From Acetobacter ascendens (GTDB taxonomy: Bacteria; Pseudomonadota; Alphaproteobacteria; Acetobacterales; Acetobacteraceae), in contig NZ_CP015164.1 of assembly GCF_001766235.1 (NCBI RefSeq), positions 434,001 through 498,000 on the forward strand: DNA of 64,000 nt, given 5' to 3'. Below, piece after piece: positions 26,645 through 35,885 of the stretch (the first letter of the stretch is position 1; every line of letters begins with the position of its first letter). The position numbers and the translations under genes are program-made. Below the pieces are notes generated by a model, which ran no database searches, was not told where the DNA came from, and saw only the letters and a program-made list of their open reading frames with translations.

Positions 26645-27315
26645 AAAGATCCATTCTGTTTGATACGGAAACCACAGGGCTGGACCCGGCAACGGGTGAC
26701 AGAGTGATTGAAATTGCAGCCCTGGAACTGGTGGGAGACCTGCCAACAGGGCGCACTTTTCATACGCTGATAGACCCCGAGCGCGATGTGCCGGAGGAGG
26801 CTTCCCGCGTGCATGGCTTTACGCGGGCAGATCTGGAAGGCAAACCCAAATTTGCCGAAGTGGCGGATGATTTTCTGGCCTTTGTGGGGGATGACCCACT
26901 GATTGCGCATAACGCCCGGTTTGACTTTGGCTTTATGAATGCAGAGCTTAAACGCGCAGGTAAGAAAACGCTGGGGCTGGACCGTATGGTGGATACGCTG
27001 GATATGGCGCGAGAGCGCTTTCCCGGCATGCCCAACAGTTTGGATGCCTTGTGCCGCCGCTTTGGCGTAGATCTTTCTGCCCGAACCACCCATAACGCGC
27101 TGCTGGACTGCAAACTACTGGCCGATGTGTATGTGGAACTTATGGGCGGCCGCCAGCATGGCCTTGGGCTGATGGCAGAAGATGGGCAACTGCCTTCTGT
27201 GATGTATGAAGGGCCGATGAACCGCAAGGTTGTGCGGGTGCAGCCAACACCGCAGGAACTAGCAGCACATGCGGCATTTGTTGCCGGCTTGAAAGAGCCC
27301 ATTTGGGAACACTGA
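26641..27315 (+). CDS. dnaQ: DNA polymerase III epsilon subunit (3'-5' exonuclease) DnaQ
   Basis: The proofreading exonuclease of the replicative polymerase, 224 residues. The DEDDh motifs are ILFDTETTGLDPATGD (Asp, Glu), LIAHNARFDFGFMN (Asp) and THNALLDCKLLADVYVEL (His, Asp). The C-terminal segment would bind the alpha subunit. The start at 26641 gives an ATGA overlap with coaE, the same arrangement as in many alphaproteobacteria. Confidence 0.93.
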   Translation: MKRSILFDTETTGLDPATGDRVIEIAALELVGDLPTGRTFHTLIDPERDVPEEASRVHGFTRADLEGKPKFAEVADDFLAFVGDDPLIAHNARFDFGFMNAELKRAGKKTLGLDRMVDTLDMARERFPGMPNSLDALCRRFGVDLSARTTHNALLDCKLLADVYVELMGGRQHGLGLMAEDGQLPSVMYEGPMNRKVVRVQPTPQELAAHAAFVAGLKEPIWEH

Positions 27316-27495
27316 CCGCACATTGAAACCGTGTAGTGAATTCTTGCGAAAAGGGCTTTGCAGGGGCGGGTGGGTATGCCATCCTTGATTCTACAAAACG
27401 TGACAAAATGTACAAAAATGTTTTGTCAGCCGTTTCCACCGCTTTTTACGCAACGGAAAAGGTAAGTTGTTTCAATGAATTCGGGGAGCCCTTTG

Positions 27496-27993
27496 ATGCG
27501 TTCTGCATCCCGCCATTTTGCTGCTGCCTTGGCGCTGTGCGGAGCATGGTTCATGCCTGCGGGCGCAGAAACCATGCTTGGCCCGGTTACGGCAACAGTT
27601 ACATTTAATACGCGTTCGGCGGATCTGGGTGTAGGATATACATGGGGCCGTGGCGTGCTAACATATGGTGGCCGCCAGTATCCGTTTGAAATCAAAGGGA
27701 CTTCCGCTATTGCTGTTGGGTATTCCTCTGGCCACAGTGTAGGCAAGGTATACAACCTTCAGCGTATTGAAGATTTTGAAGGTACATTCTGGGCGCTTTC
27801 GGGTGAGGCCACAGTTGGGCGTGGTGTTGGCGGCCTGCTGATGGAAAATAATGATGGCGTGCGCATCCGGCTGGATGAATACCGTTCTGGCGGCCGTATT
27901 GCGGCATCACCTTCCCGTCTGACAATTCATTTGCTGAATAAAATAGGTACACCCGTCGTAACGGCGTCGGTTGGTCAGAAATCAGCCCACTAA
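27496..27993 (+). CDS. Exported protein of unknown function
   Basis: A 165-residue protein with a signal peptide (FAAALALCGAWFMPAGA). The mature part is rich in beta strands: GVGYTWGRGVLTYGGRQYPF, then VGYSSGHSVGKVYNLQRIED and FEGTFWALSG, ending in RLTIHLLNK. I recognise a pattern seen in many proteobacterial exported proteins, but no function. The ATG at 27496 is chosen for GGGGAG seven bases upstream. It stands between dnaQ and the convergent glycosyltransferase gene. Confidence 0.72.
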   Translation: MRSASRHFAAALALCGAWFMPAGAETMLGPVTATVTFNTRSADLGVGYTWGRGVLTYGGRQYPFEIKGTSAIAVGYSSGHSVGKVYNLQRIEDFEGTFWALSGEATVGRGVGGLLMENNDGVRIRLDEYRSGGRIAASPSRLTIHLLNKIGTPVVTASVGQKSAH

Positions 27994-28018
27994 ATACATT
28001 ACATCCGCGCCTGATGGC

Positions 28019-29128
28019 TTAATGTGTCAGCAGGCGTGTGGTTGTTTGTAGAATTGTTTTTTCATCAAATAAGCGTAGGGCCCGTTTTAGCCCAGCATCG
28101 CCCATACGCTGGCACAAGGCTGGGTTCTGCACCAGCGTTGTAAGGGTTTTAGCCAGTTCTGCTATGGTGCCGGGAGGCACAAGTAGCCCGGTTGCACGCG
28201 GCACAACCTGTTCGCGCGAACCCCGTATATTGGTAGCAACTACTGGCAATCCGCACAGCATGGCTTCAATAATAGACATGGGCAGGCCTTCAAAATGGCT
28301 GGGCAACACAAAAATATCTGCTGCTGCCAGTAAAGCCGGAATATCTGCCCGATAACCAAGGCATTTTAGCCTTGGGCCAAGTACAGCACGTGCTTTGGTA
28401 AGGTATTCATCCATATTGGCACCGTGGTCCGATGCCAGTCTTTCTCCTACAATCCATAATTCTGCTTCAGGCACCCGCTCCATGGCCGCCAGAAGTTCTG
28501 GATACCCTTTGTGGCGTACAAGGCGAGAGACAACAATAATTACAGGCGTTTGCGTAGATGTGCCCAGTTCTGCCCGGATACGGGTTCTGGCTTGCGCATC
28601 TGGGTGAAAGCGGGCCGGGTCCCGCCCATTTCCAATCGCAACCGGGTGGGAGTGAATATGCAGGCGTTTGGCATCCTGCGCTTCTTCATGGCTGACGGTC
28701 AGGTAAACATCAGTCATGCGCCCGCACAGAATTTCCAGCATCAGAGCCAACCCGCGCCGTAGGCGGGAGCCGGGTTGGTTAAACAAAAAGCCGTGGCACG
28801 TATAGGCAATGCGCGGCACACCGCACAACTTGGCTGCCACACGCGCCAGAATGCCGCTAATAGGCATATGGGCGTGTACCAAATCCGGCTTTTCTTTTTT
28901 TATAAGCCGAACAAGTGCCCAAAAGGCTCGTAGCTGCGCAGGCACGGAAAATGAACGTGCAAAAGGCAGTGTTTCAACCCGAAACCCTTCGCTTCTGGGG
29001 TGTTGAAGCAAAGGGCCATCTGCACAAACGCCTATCACCTCATGCCCTTCTGCCCGTAACTCTCGCATAAGAGGCAACAGAAAATGAGTGAGTGAAAAAT
29101 CGACGTTTGTGATTTCCAGAATTTTCAC
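28019..29128 (-). CDS. Glycosyltransferase family 4
   Basis: A 369-residue GT-B fold glycosyltransferase. The N-terminal Glyco_transf_4 part has LTHFLLPLMRELRAEGHEV and LVHAHMPISGILARVAAKLC; the C-terminal Glycos_transf_1 part has VSRLVRHKGYPELLAAME, LPSHFEGLPMSIIEAMLCGL (the EX7E motif) and VVPRATGLLVPPG. It starts with GTG 9 bp after the heparinase-like gene, so both form an operon. Family 4 enzymes like this build LPS, capsule or exopolysaccharide; the sugar is not predictable. Confidence 0.9.
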   Translation of the reverse strand: MKILEITNVDFSLTHFLLPLMRELRAEGHEVIGVCADGPLLQHPRSEGFRVETLPFARSFSVPAQLRAFWALVRLIKKEKPDLVHAHMPISGILARVAAKLCGVPRIAYTCHGFLFNQPGSRLRRGLALMLEILCGRMTDVYLTVSHEEAQDAKRLHIHSHPVAIGNGRDPARFHPDAQARTRIRAELGTSTQTPVIIVVSRLVRHKGYPELLAAMERVPEAELWIVGERLASDHGANMDEYLTKARAVLGPRLKCLGYRADIPALLAAADIFVLPSHFEGLPMSIIEAMLCGLPVVATNIRGSREQVVPRATGLLVPPGTIAELAKTLTTLVQNPALCQRMGDAGLKRALRLFDEKTILQTTTRLLTH

Positions 29129-29137
29129 GTCAGCCCA

Positions 29138-30925
29138 TTACGCATTCTTGAGAGAAAGCGACCAGCAGATAGGCGGTTTGCTTGGGGCCTGAGGCACTGG
29201 CGGCGGTGGCAGCAAGGTGTTTTCCAAGCCACTGGCCTCGGGGGCAGAAGGGGCAACCAACAAGCCAGAACCTACTTCTGGCACTGTTGGCATCTGTGCT
29301 TCCGGCATAGCAGAGGCGGGGGCTAATTCAGCTTGTTCTTCCGGTTCCATTGCGGGAGAAGAAACTGCGCTTTCATCGTTTTGGTGAGATTGAGTGGGAA
29401 TGAGCACCAACTGCCGTGTGGCTTCACATTTTCCCTGCCCCAGATAAACGCTTTCTTCTATTTCAATATCAGCGTCAGACCAGAAGAACCATGTTTCTTC
29501 TGGCGTGTGCAGCAAATAGCCATCTTCTTCCTGCTCAATGCTTACATCAGGATGCAGGTGGAAGCGGATGCAAAGCGGCACTGGAATACTCACGTCTTCC
29601 AGCTTTTCAATGCCCTGCAGAACCATGCCGTCTTTATCCAGATAAATCTTGCGAGAATACAGGCCACCCCCTTGGGGCTTGTAGCCATCATGCGTCATGC
29701 TCAGGCAATGCACGCCATCCTGCACAGACGTTTGGCGTGTAACCTGTGGCTTTTGAGAAATGCCGCCATTGGCATCAAACCGCATGGGGGTGAGGTCTGC
29801 CAGTTCCAGAACAGAGTGCGCAGCCGGATAACGCAAGGCTTCAGCCCACCCACGTTGGATACTGCTGCCGCAATTTACAATCAGCCGTTGTCTGCCGGAT
29901 GAAAACTCAAAGGACAACATGCCCGCGTGTGCGCTGCTATCATAACCCGCAGGGGCGGCAGAGGCGGCATCGGCAATTAGCAGGGCGCGTCCGTTGTTCA
30001 GGCGTGCAAAGCCAGATTCTGGCAGGCCCGCAGCTACAACGCGTGTGCGGGATGCACGGCTGAGCACGTGTTCAATAAATTGCGGGTTTTGTTCACTGCT
30101 GCCATTAAACAGGGCCAGCCCGCCATCACCATGCCGCATAGCACGCAAGGCAGGGGCGCTGCGGTTGGCGGCATCCAGCACGCTGGTGGGCAATGGCACG
30201 CGGGCGACCTGTAGAATATACAGCATTTCTGCCAGTTCGCGCACGCATTGCAACAGGTCTTCCGGGCAGCGAGTAATATGGCCGCCATCGGGCAGAATCT
30301 GCTGGCTGATGGCGGCATCAATCAAACGCAGATAACGGCTTAGAAATTCAGGATAATCAGGCAGGGAAACTGCAACAGCCAACAACCCTTTAAGGGCGGT
30401 AAGGGCACGCCATCCTGTGGCTTCCTCTGGCATGAGCGCCATTATGGAACGCGCTTCCATAATCAGCGAGGCCATAAGCTGCTGACGGAAAGAATCATCC
30501 GCCGATGCCGCAAAAAATTCGTAACAGCCCAACCAAGCGGCCAAGCGGGCACCAGTTATGGATGGGTCTGAAATAGGCCGTTCTGCCGGGGTTTGCTCCA
30601 TCCATTGGGCCACTAGCGTACGGGCCTTAATGCGGGCAGATTCAGCACCCAGTTCCCGCAGATCCTGCAACCACGTAAAACCTTGCAACCAGCGCCGATA
30701 GGCTTCTGGCCATTGTGGGTTATCCCACTCCCCTTCAATCAGAGGGCGTTGGGTGTCTTCAAAAAGTGTCTGGTTGCGAACAAGCTGTTCACCCCCAGCA
30801 GCGTTTCCTGACCACAGATCCCGCAAAGCAACGGCAGGGGCTGCCGGCACGTGGGCAAACCCTCCCAATGGGTTGCGCATGGCATAGGCAAGGCGGGCTC
30901 CGCGGGTCCAGCGACGCAGGGGCAT
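29138..30925 (-). CDS. Heparinase II/III-family protein
   Basis: A 595-residue protein with an alpha-helical toroid (heparinase II/III N-terminal, GFTWLQDLRELG, WLGCYEFFAAS) and the beta-sandwich lyase part (AGMLSFEFSSGRQRLIVNCG, AHSVLELADL, LTMTHDGYKPQGGGLYSRKI). Related proteins are predicted to cut uronic-acid polysaccharides. The last 85 residues are a Pro/Glu/Ala-rich tail (PPPPVPQAPSKPPICW). It has no signal peptide and would be cytoplasmic. The operon with the glycosyltransferase suggests a role in envelope polysaccharide. Confidence 0.85.
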   Translation of the reverse strand: MPLRRWTRGARLAYAMRNPLGGFAHVPAAPAVALRDLWSGNAAGGEQLVRNQTLFEDTQRPLIEGEWDNPQWPEAYRRWLQGFTWLQDLRELGAESARIKARTLVAQWMEQTPAERPISDPSITGARLAAWLGCYEFFAASADDSFRQQLMASLIMEARSIMALMPEEATGWRALTALKGLLAVAVSLPDYPEFLSRYLRLIDAAISQQILPDGGHITRCPEDLLQCVRELAEMLYILQVARVPLPTSVLDAANRSAPALRAMRHGDGGLALFNGSSEQNPQFIEHVLSRASRTRVVAAGLPESGFARLNNGRALLIADAASAAPAGYDSSAHAGMLSFEFSSGRQRLIVNCGSSIQRGWAEALRYPAAHSVLELADLTPMRFDANGGISQKPQVTRQTSVQDGVHCLSMTHDGYKPQGGGLYSRKIYLDKDGMVLQGIEKLEDVSIPVPLCIRFHLHPDVSIEQEEDGYLLHTPEETWFFWSDADIEIEESVYLGQGKCEATRQLVLIPTQSHQNDESAVSSPAMEPEEQAELAPASAMPEAQMPTVPEVGSGLLVAPSAPEASGLENTLLPPPPVPQAPSKPPICWSLSLKNA

Positions 30926-31024
30926 TGGAAGTTCAGAACTCCATCAAGGCAGGTGCAGAAAAAGTTAAGATCTGTTTATGGCAGAATATTCATGCAAGGA
31001 ATGACTTATTTGCCGGATGTGGCT

Positions 31025-31702
31025 TTATTTTGGCTTAGCAACATGTGTGCGCAATGCGGCAATGGCGGTGGCATAATCTTTTTTGCCATATACGGCACTC
31101 CCGGCAATCAGCACATCTGCGCCAGCATCTATGGCTAGAGGAGCAGTTGCGGCATCTATGCCACCATCTACAGCCAACCGGATATCGCGCCCGCTTTGGG
31201 TGATCATGTCGCGAATGCGCCGAATTTTGGGGAGCTGGCTGGACAGGAACTTCTGCCCCCCAAATCCGGGGTTAACAGTCATCACCAAAATAATGTCCAC
31301 CAAGTCCAGCACTTCACTAATGGCTTCTGGCGGTGTGGCGGGGCACAGCACAACGCCCGGCTTGGCCCCTAAATCCCGAATGCGCTGTAAGGAGCGGTGA
31401 GTATGCGGCCCGGCTTCAATGTGGATCAGAATCTGATCTGCCCCGGCTTGTGCAAAGGCTTCCAGATACGGGTCCACCGGTGCAATCATCAGGTGCACAT
31501 CAAATGGCAGATCGGAACAGGGGCGGAGCGCCTTAACCACCGCAGGCCCGAACGAAATGTTGGGCACAAAATGCCCATCCATAACATCCAGATGCACCCA
31601 ATCTGCCCCAGCCTGCTTGAGCGCTGAAACTTCTTCTCCCAACCGGGTAAAATCGGCAGCGAGAACACTTGGGGCGATAAGGGGATAAGATACAGGGCGC
31701 AT
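31025..31702 (-). CDS. rpe: Ribulose-phosphate 3-epimerase Rpe
   Basis: Interconverts ribulose-5-phosphate and xylulose-5-phosphate in the pentose phosphate pathway, which is the main sugar route in acetic acid bacteria. The 225-residue TIM barrel shows [56 protein letters not shown] and [13 protein letters not shown], with the catalytic Asp pair and metal His present. It is 73 bp downstream of the rsmB-like gene. Confidence 0.95.
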   Translation of the reverse strand: MRPVSYPLIAPSVLAADFTRLGEEVSALKQAGADWVHLDVMDGHFVPNISFGPAVVKALRPCSDLPFDVHLMIAPVDPYLEAFAQAGADQILIHIEAGPHTHRSLQRIRDLGAKPGVVLCPATPPEAISEVLDLVDIILVMTVNPGFGGQKFLSSQLPKIRRIRDMITQSGRDIRLAVDGGIDAATAPLAIDAGADVLIAGSAVYGKKDYATAIAALRTHVAKPK

Positions 31703-31775
31703 ACCCTGTTTATCGGCAATCCTACGCCCGTGCGCAACAGTATGTTTGGTCTTTTTTCAAACAGTTTTGCAAATG

Positions 31776-33098
31776 TTATGGGCGAATAAAGCGGGCGGCA
31801 AAAAATCCATCCATGCTGCCTTTGTCTGCCCACATTCCGGGGTGGGTGCGTAGCCAGCCTTCGGGGGTTCTGGCTTCTGGCAGAAAGGCCAGTTCTTCTG
31901 GCGTAAACGGGGCTGGCACCAGCCCCATGGCTTCTGCCGCACGGGCGCGGTCTGGCCCTTCTTCCTGCTGCAAGGAGCACACGGCGTAAACCAGCCGGCC
32001 ACCGGGGCGCAGCATGTTTTTAGCAGCTTCTAGTAAACGGTCTTGCCCGGCGGTGAGTGTTGTTAAATCACGCGGGCGTTTCACCCACAAAACATCTGGG
32101 TGGCGGCGTGCCGTGCCTGTGGCAGAGCAGGGGGCATCCAGCAAAATGGCATCAAGCGGGGTATCGGGCTGCCATGTGCCAGCATCTGCCTGCAGGGTGG
32201 CAACATTGGCAAGGCCCAAACGCGCCAGATTTTCCTTCAGCCGTGCCATACGGTTGGGGTTGTTCTCAATAGCAGCGACCTGCGCACCGGTTATAGCAAG
32301 CTGCGCGGTTTTGCCGCCCGGGGCCGCACACAAGTCGGCTACCTTTTCACCTTTCTTTACGTGCAGGAGGTGTGCAGGAAGTGTGGCTGCTGCATCCTGT
32401 ACCCAAAAAGCGCCTTCTTCATACCCAGTCAGATCAACAACGCGGGTGCCTGCCGGGTAACGGACAGACCCATTGGGCAGCACAATCCCCCCTTCCGGCG
32501 CTGTGGCACCGGGGCGCAGGGTAATATCCAGCGGGGCTTCGTGGCTGATACCTTCAGCTATGGCGCGGGGCACACCACGGCCCAGCACACTCCATGAGCT
32601 CCATAGCCATGCGGGAATATTCAGCCGTGCCTGATCCAGCCCTTCCAGCACGTTTTGCCCTTCTGCCGCTACCTTACGCAGCACGGCATTGGCCAGCCCG
32701 GCAAATGGGGCCAGCTTGCGCCGGCGCAGGAGGGAAACTGTGGTGCCAACAGCAGCATGCGGAGGTGTTTCTAAAAACAGAAGCTGCGCACAGCCAATCA
32801 TCAGCGCCACACGTACGGGTTCTGGAGGTTCCTTGCGTAAAAACGGTTCCAGCACAGTGCGCAGCGTGCCCATATGGCGCAATGTTGCTGCGGCCAAGCG
32901 GTGCGCTGCGGCTCTGTCTCGCGGTTCGGCCTTATGTGCTTCGGCTGAGCGAGAAAGGCTGTTTTCCAGCATGCGCCGGTGTTCCACCACGCCGCACAGA
33001 ATATCAAAGGCGATATCGCGCGTAGGATCAGGCTGTGGAGGGGCTGGGCGGTCTTTTCCACGCTTTGGGGAACGGGGGGCGCGTACTGGTGTGTTCAT
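31776..33098 (-). CDS. rRNA cytosine-C5 methyltransferase, RsmB family
   Basis: A 440-residue protein with an N-terminal NusB-like RNA-binding domain (AFDILCGVVEHRRML, VALMIGCAQLLFL) and a C-terminal SAM-dependent methyltransferase. Motifs are VADLCAAPGGKTAQLA (SAM), LLDAPCSATGTARRHPDVLW and YAVCSLQQEEG; the two Cys in DAPC and VCS are the catalytic pair. It is likely to methylate 16S rRNA as E. coli RsmB does at C967, but the exact site is not provable from sequence. It lies between purN and rpe. Confidence 0.88.
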   Translation of the reverse strand: MNTPVRAPRSPKRGKDRPAPPQPDPTRDIAFDILCGVVEHRRMLENSLSRSAEAHKAEPRDRAAAHRLAAATLRHMGTLRTVLEPFLRKEPPEPVRVALMIGCAQLLFLETPPHAAVGTTVSLLRRRKLAPFAGLANAVLRKVAAEGQNVLEGLDQARLNIPAWLWSSWSVLGRGVPRAIAEGISHEAPLDITLRPGATAPEGGIVLPNGSVRYPAGTRVVDLTGYEEGAFWVQDAAATLPAHLLHVKKGEKVADLCAAPGGKTAQLAITGAQVAAIENNPNRMARLKENLARLGLANVATLQADAGTWQPDTPLDAILLDAPCSATGTARRHPDVLWVKRPRDLTTLTAGQDRLLEAAKNMLRPGGRLVYAVCSLQQEEGPDRARAAEAMGLVPAPFTPEELAFLPEARTPEGWLRTHPGMWADKGSMDGFFAARFIRP

Positions 33099-33143
33099 AA
33101 GACTGTCAGAACCGTTCAGGAAAACAGAAAAGGAAAAAGCGCC

Positions 33144-33767
33144 TTACCCAACAAGCAGGGCGCATTCTGCCGGAGCAGAAACAGGGCGTTGAAGCAGAAA
33201 GTGGCGGAGCACCTGCGGGTAAAGCTGGTGTTCCTGCCGCAGAACGCGCGCCCCAAGTGTATCTGCGGTATCATCCGGCAGAACAGGCACAGCGGCCTGG
33301 CCCAGGATAGGCCCTTCATCCATGCCTTCTGTTACCAGATGCACAGTGCATCCATGCACGCGCACGCCAGCTTGCAGCGCACGTTCATGCGTATGCAGGC
33401 CGGGAAAAACAGGCAGCAGGCTGGGGTGAATGTTCAACATCCGGCCAGCCCATGCGCCGGTTAAAAACGGGGTGAGCAGGCGCATATAGCCTGCAAGGCA
33501 GATAGCCTGAGCACCAGATTCTGTTAGGGCCGCGTGTACAGCGCGTTCATGCGCTTCGCGGTTTTTGCCAAAATCACGATGGTTGACAGCCAGCGTGCGC
33601 AGGCCTGCTTTTTTAGCCATTTCCAGCCCCGGTGCATCCGGGTTGTTACTTAAAACAAGGCAGATACGGGCAGGAAAGGAAGGATCTTCACACGCGCGGA
33701 TCAAGGCCGTGGCATTGCTGCCTCGGCCACTGATCAAAATGGCAATGGGTGTTTTTTCAACGCTCAT
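33144..33767 (-). CDS. purN: Phosphoribosylglycinamide formyltransferase PurN
   Basis: Transfers a formyl group to GAR in de novo purine synthesis. The 207-residue protein has [15 protein letters not shown] (phosphate loop), [29 protein letters not shown] (catalytic Asn-His) and [15 protein letters not shown] (catalytic Asp). The start overlaps purM by four bases (ATGA), a conserved arrangement. It is complete. Confidence 0.95.
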   Translation of the reverse strand: MSVEKTPIAILISGRGSNATALIRACEDPSFPARICLVLSNNPDAPGLEMAKKAGLRTLAVNHRDFGKNREAHERAVHAALTESGAQAICLAGYMRLLTPFLTGAWAGRMLNIHPSLLPVFPGLHTHERALQAGVRVHGCTVHLVTEGMDEGPILGQAAVPVLPDDTADTLGARVLRQEHQLYPQVLRHFLLQRPVSAPAECALLVG

Positions 33768-34846
33768 GCTGCGCGAAAATCCGGAGTGGCCTGCATTTTT
33801 AGATCAGGCTTGGCGGTGGGGGAGGCCGCTTTGGCAATATACCCAATACGCACGGCCGGTTCACCCATATCATGCAGGCGGGCCAGAACAGCATCGGGTT
33901 CTGGAGTAATCAGGATCATGCCGATACCGCAGTTGAACACACGCAGCATTTCTTCTGTATCCACATTGCCGGTGCGGGCCAACCATTTGAACACAGGCGC
34001 CACGGGCCATTCCTGATCAATCACCGCATCAAAGCCATCAGGCAGCACGCGTGGCAGGTTACCGGGCAGACCGCCGCCGGTAATGTGGGCCGCACCATGC
34101 AGCAGGCCGGCTTTATGCAGGGCCAGAACCGGGCGCACATACAGGCGTGTGGGCTCTAAAAATGCTGCGCCAAGATTTTTGCCCGGGGCAAAGGCTGCGG
34201 GGTCTGTCCATGCCAGATGGGCATCTGCCACAATGCGTCGCACTAATGAGAAGCCGTTGGAATGTACGCCAGAAGAGGGCAGCGCAATAAGGGCATCACC
34301 TTCTGCAATGCCGGAGGGCAGGAGCGCGCCACGTTCTGCCGCACCAACGGAAAAACCAGCCAGATCATAATGCCCATCGGCATACATGCCGGGCATTTCT
34401 GCTGTTTCACCGCCTACAAGGGCACAGCCAGACTGTTCGCACCCGGTGGCAATGCCGCGCACAACCTTGGCGGCGCTGTTAACAGACAGACGGCCTGTCG
34501 CGAAGTAATCCAGAAAGAACAGGGGTTCAGCACCCTGCACGATCAGATCGTTCACACACATGGCTACCAGATCAATGCCCACTGTTTCGTGCAGGTCATT
34601 ATCAATAGCCAGTGTCAGCTTAGTGCCTACGCCATCTGTGCAGGACACAAGTACGGGGTCTTTAAAGCCGGCGGCCTTCAGATCAAACAGTGCGCCAAAT
34701 CCGCCAAGGCCCCCCATTGTGCCGGGGCGGTCTGTGGCTTTGGCCGCCGGTCGAATGGCATCAACAAGGGCTTCGCCTGCTTCAATGTCCACGCCGGAAT
34801 CACGGTAAGTGAGGCCGGAGGAAGGGGTGCTAGGTGAAGACGTCAT
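33764..34846 (-). CDS. purM: Phosphoribosylaminoimidazole synthetase PurM
   Basis: The AIR synthetase step of purine synthesis: ring closure of FGAM with ATP. The 360-residue protein has [75 protein letters not shown] and [17 protein letters not shown]. It is the first gene of the purM-purN run and is divergent from hdaA with a 111-bp shared promoter gap. Confidence 0.96.
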   Translation of the reverse strand: MTSSPSTPSSGLTYRDSGVDIEAGEALVDAIRPAAKATDRPGTMGGLGGFGALFDLKAAGFKDPVLVSCTDGVGTKLTLAIDNDLHETVGIDLVAMCVNDLIVQGAEPLFFLDYFATGRLSVNSAAKVVRGIATGCEQSGCALVGGETAEMPGMYADGHYDLAGFSVGAAERGALLPSGIAEGDALIALPSSGVHSNGFSLVRRIVADAHLAWTDPAAFAPGKNLGAAFLEPTRLYVRPVLALHKAGLLHGAAHITGGGLPGNLPRVLPDGFDAVIDQEWPVAPVFKWLARTGNVDTEEMLRVFNCGIGMILITPEPDAVLARLHDMGEPAVRIGYIAKAASPTAKPDLKMQATPDFRAA

Positions 34847-34957
34847 GCGCGTGCTCTTGGTCCGAATGAGAATAAGGGTCGATGTGCGGGACAGGGTGGG
34901 TTAGGATTCCCGCTTGAGGACAGTCTTTACGGCAGGAGAAGCGGCGCGCAAAGCGGC

Positions 34958-35725
34958 ATGACACGGATTGATGAAACAAAAAGCCCCTTAAACGCGCCTT
35001 CGGGTGGGCAAAAGCGCCAAAATGAGGCCAGCGAGGCAGAACAGATTGCCTTGCCCTTTGCGCATCGCCCCCGATTCGGAAGGTCGGACTTTGTGGCAGC
35101 ACCCTCCAATGCGGCGGCACGGGCATGGGTGCTGGATGCAGAAGCTGCTGCGCGTTGGCCAGAAGGCCGCATGGCCCTGTGGGGAGAAAGTGGCACGGGC
35201 AAAACGCATCTTCTTTCTATTTGGGCGGGCCGTTATGGCGCACCCATTATGGAAGGCAGCCGCCTGAACACGCATGAAGCCGCAATGCTGTTTGAGGATG
35301 GCGGGTTCCGTGCCGCTGCATTGGATAATGCCGATAAAGTACCCAATGAGCGGGACTTGCTGCACCTTATCAATCTGGCGCGGGAGCGGCGTGTGGCTTT
35401 GTTAATGGCAGCCCGCAGGCCGCCAGCACGTTGGCCGGTTGTGCTGCCAGATTTGGCAAGCCGCCTGCGGGCTACCGCTTCTGTGCCGTTAGGTTCGGCG
35501 GAGGAGGGGCTGTTGCACCGCCTTTTACTGCGGCTGTTGGCTGAACGCCAGATTGTGGTGGGCGCACAGATAACAGAATGGCTGTTGCGCCGCTTGCCAC
35601 GCCGCGCAAGTGCCATGCGGGATTGCGTGGCGATGCTGGACCAAGCCGCATTAGAATCGGGCGGGCGGGTCACACGCGCTCTGGCTGCCAATGTTCTGGA
35701 AAGCCTGCTGGCGCGGGAAGAATAA
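34958..35725 (+). CDS. hdaA: HdaA-like replication initiation regulator (DnaA-related AAA+ protein)
   Basis: A 255-residue protein with the DnaA-type AAA+ core and no DNA-binding domain IV. In alphaproteobacteria HdaA works with the beta clamp to inactivate DnaA after initiation. Motifs: GRSDFVAAPSNAAARAWV, Walker A LWGESGTGKTHLLSIWAGR, and a Walker B region AAALDNADKV. It has a purM-divergent, ppk-upstream position, the common alphaproteobacterial order. An N-terminal clamp-binding peptide (QIALPF) is present, which supports HdaA. Confidence 0.88.
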   Translation: MTRIDETKSPLNAPSGGQKRQNEASEAEQIALPFAHRPRFGRSDFVAAPSNAAARAWVLDAEAAARWPEGRMALWGESGTGKTHLLSIWAGRYGAPIMEGSRLNTHEAAMLFEDGGFRAAALDNADKVPNERDLLHLINLARERRVALLMAARRPPARWPVVLPDLASRLRATASVPLGSAEEGLLHRLLLRLLAERQIVVGAQITEWLLRRLPRRASAMRDCVAMLDQAALESGGRVTRALAANVLESLLAREE

Positions 35726-35885
35726 TGAATATATTCGCTTCAAACGTGTTGTGATGTTTCAGTTTTATGACATCATCATCAGAATGATGAGCTGAACTTT
35801 TCGCGCCAGCCGTGTTTGCGTAAAGCTTTGCTTGCCCCAAGGCAGGAAACGGGGCGCATGATGCAGCACAAGGAAAGGAAGAAAC

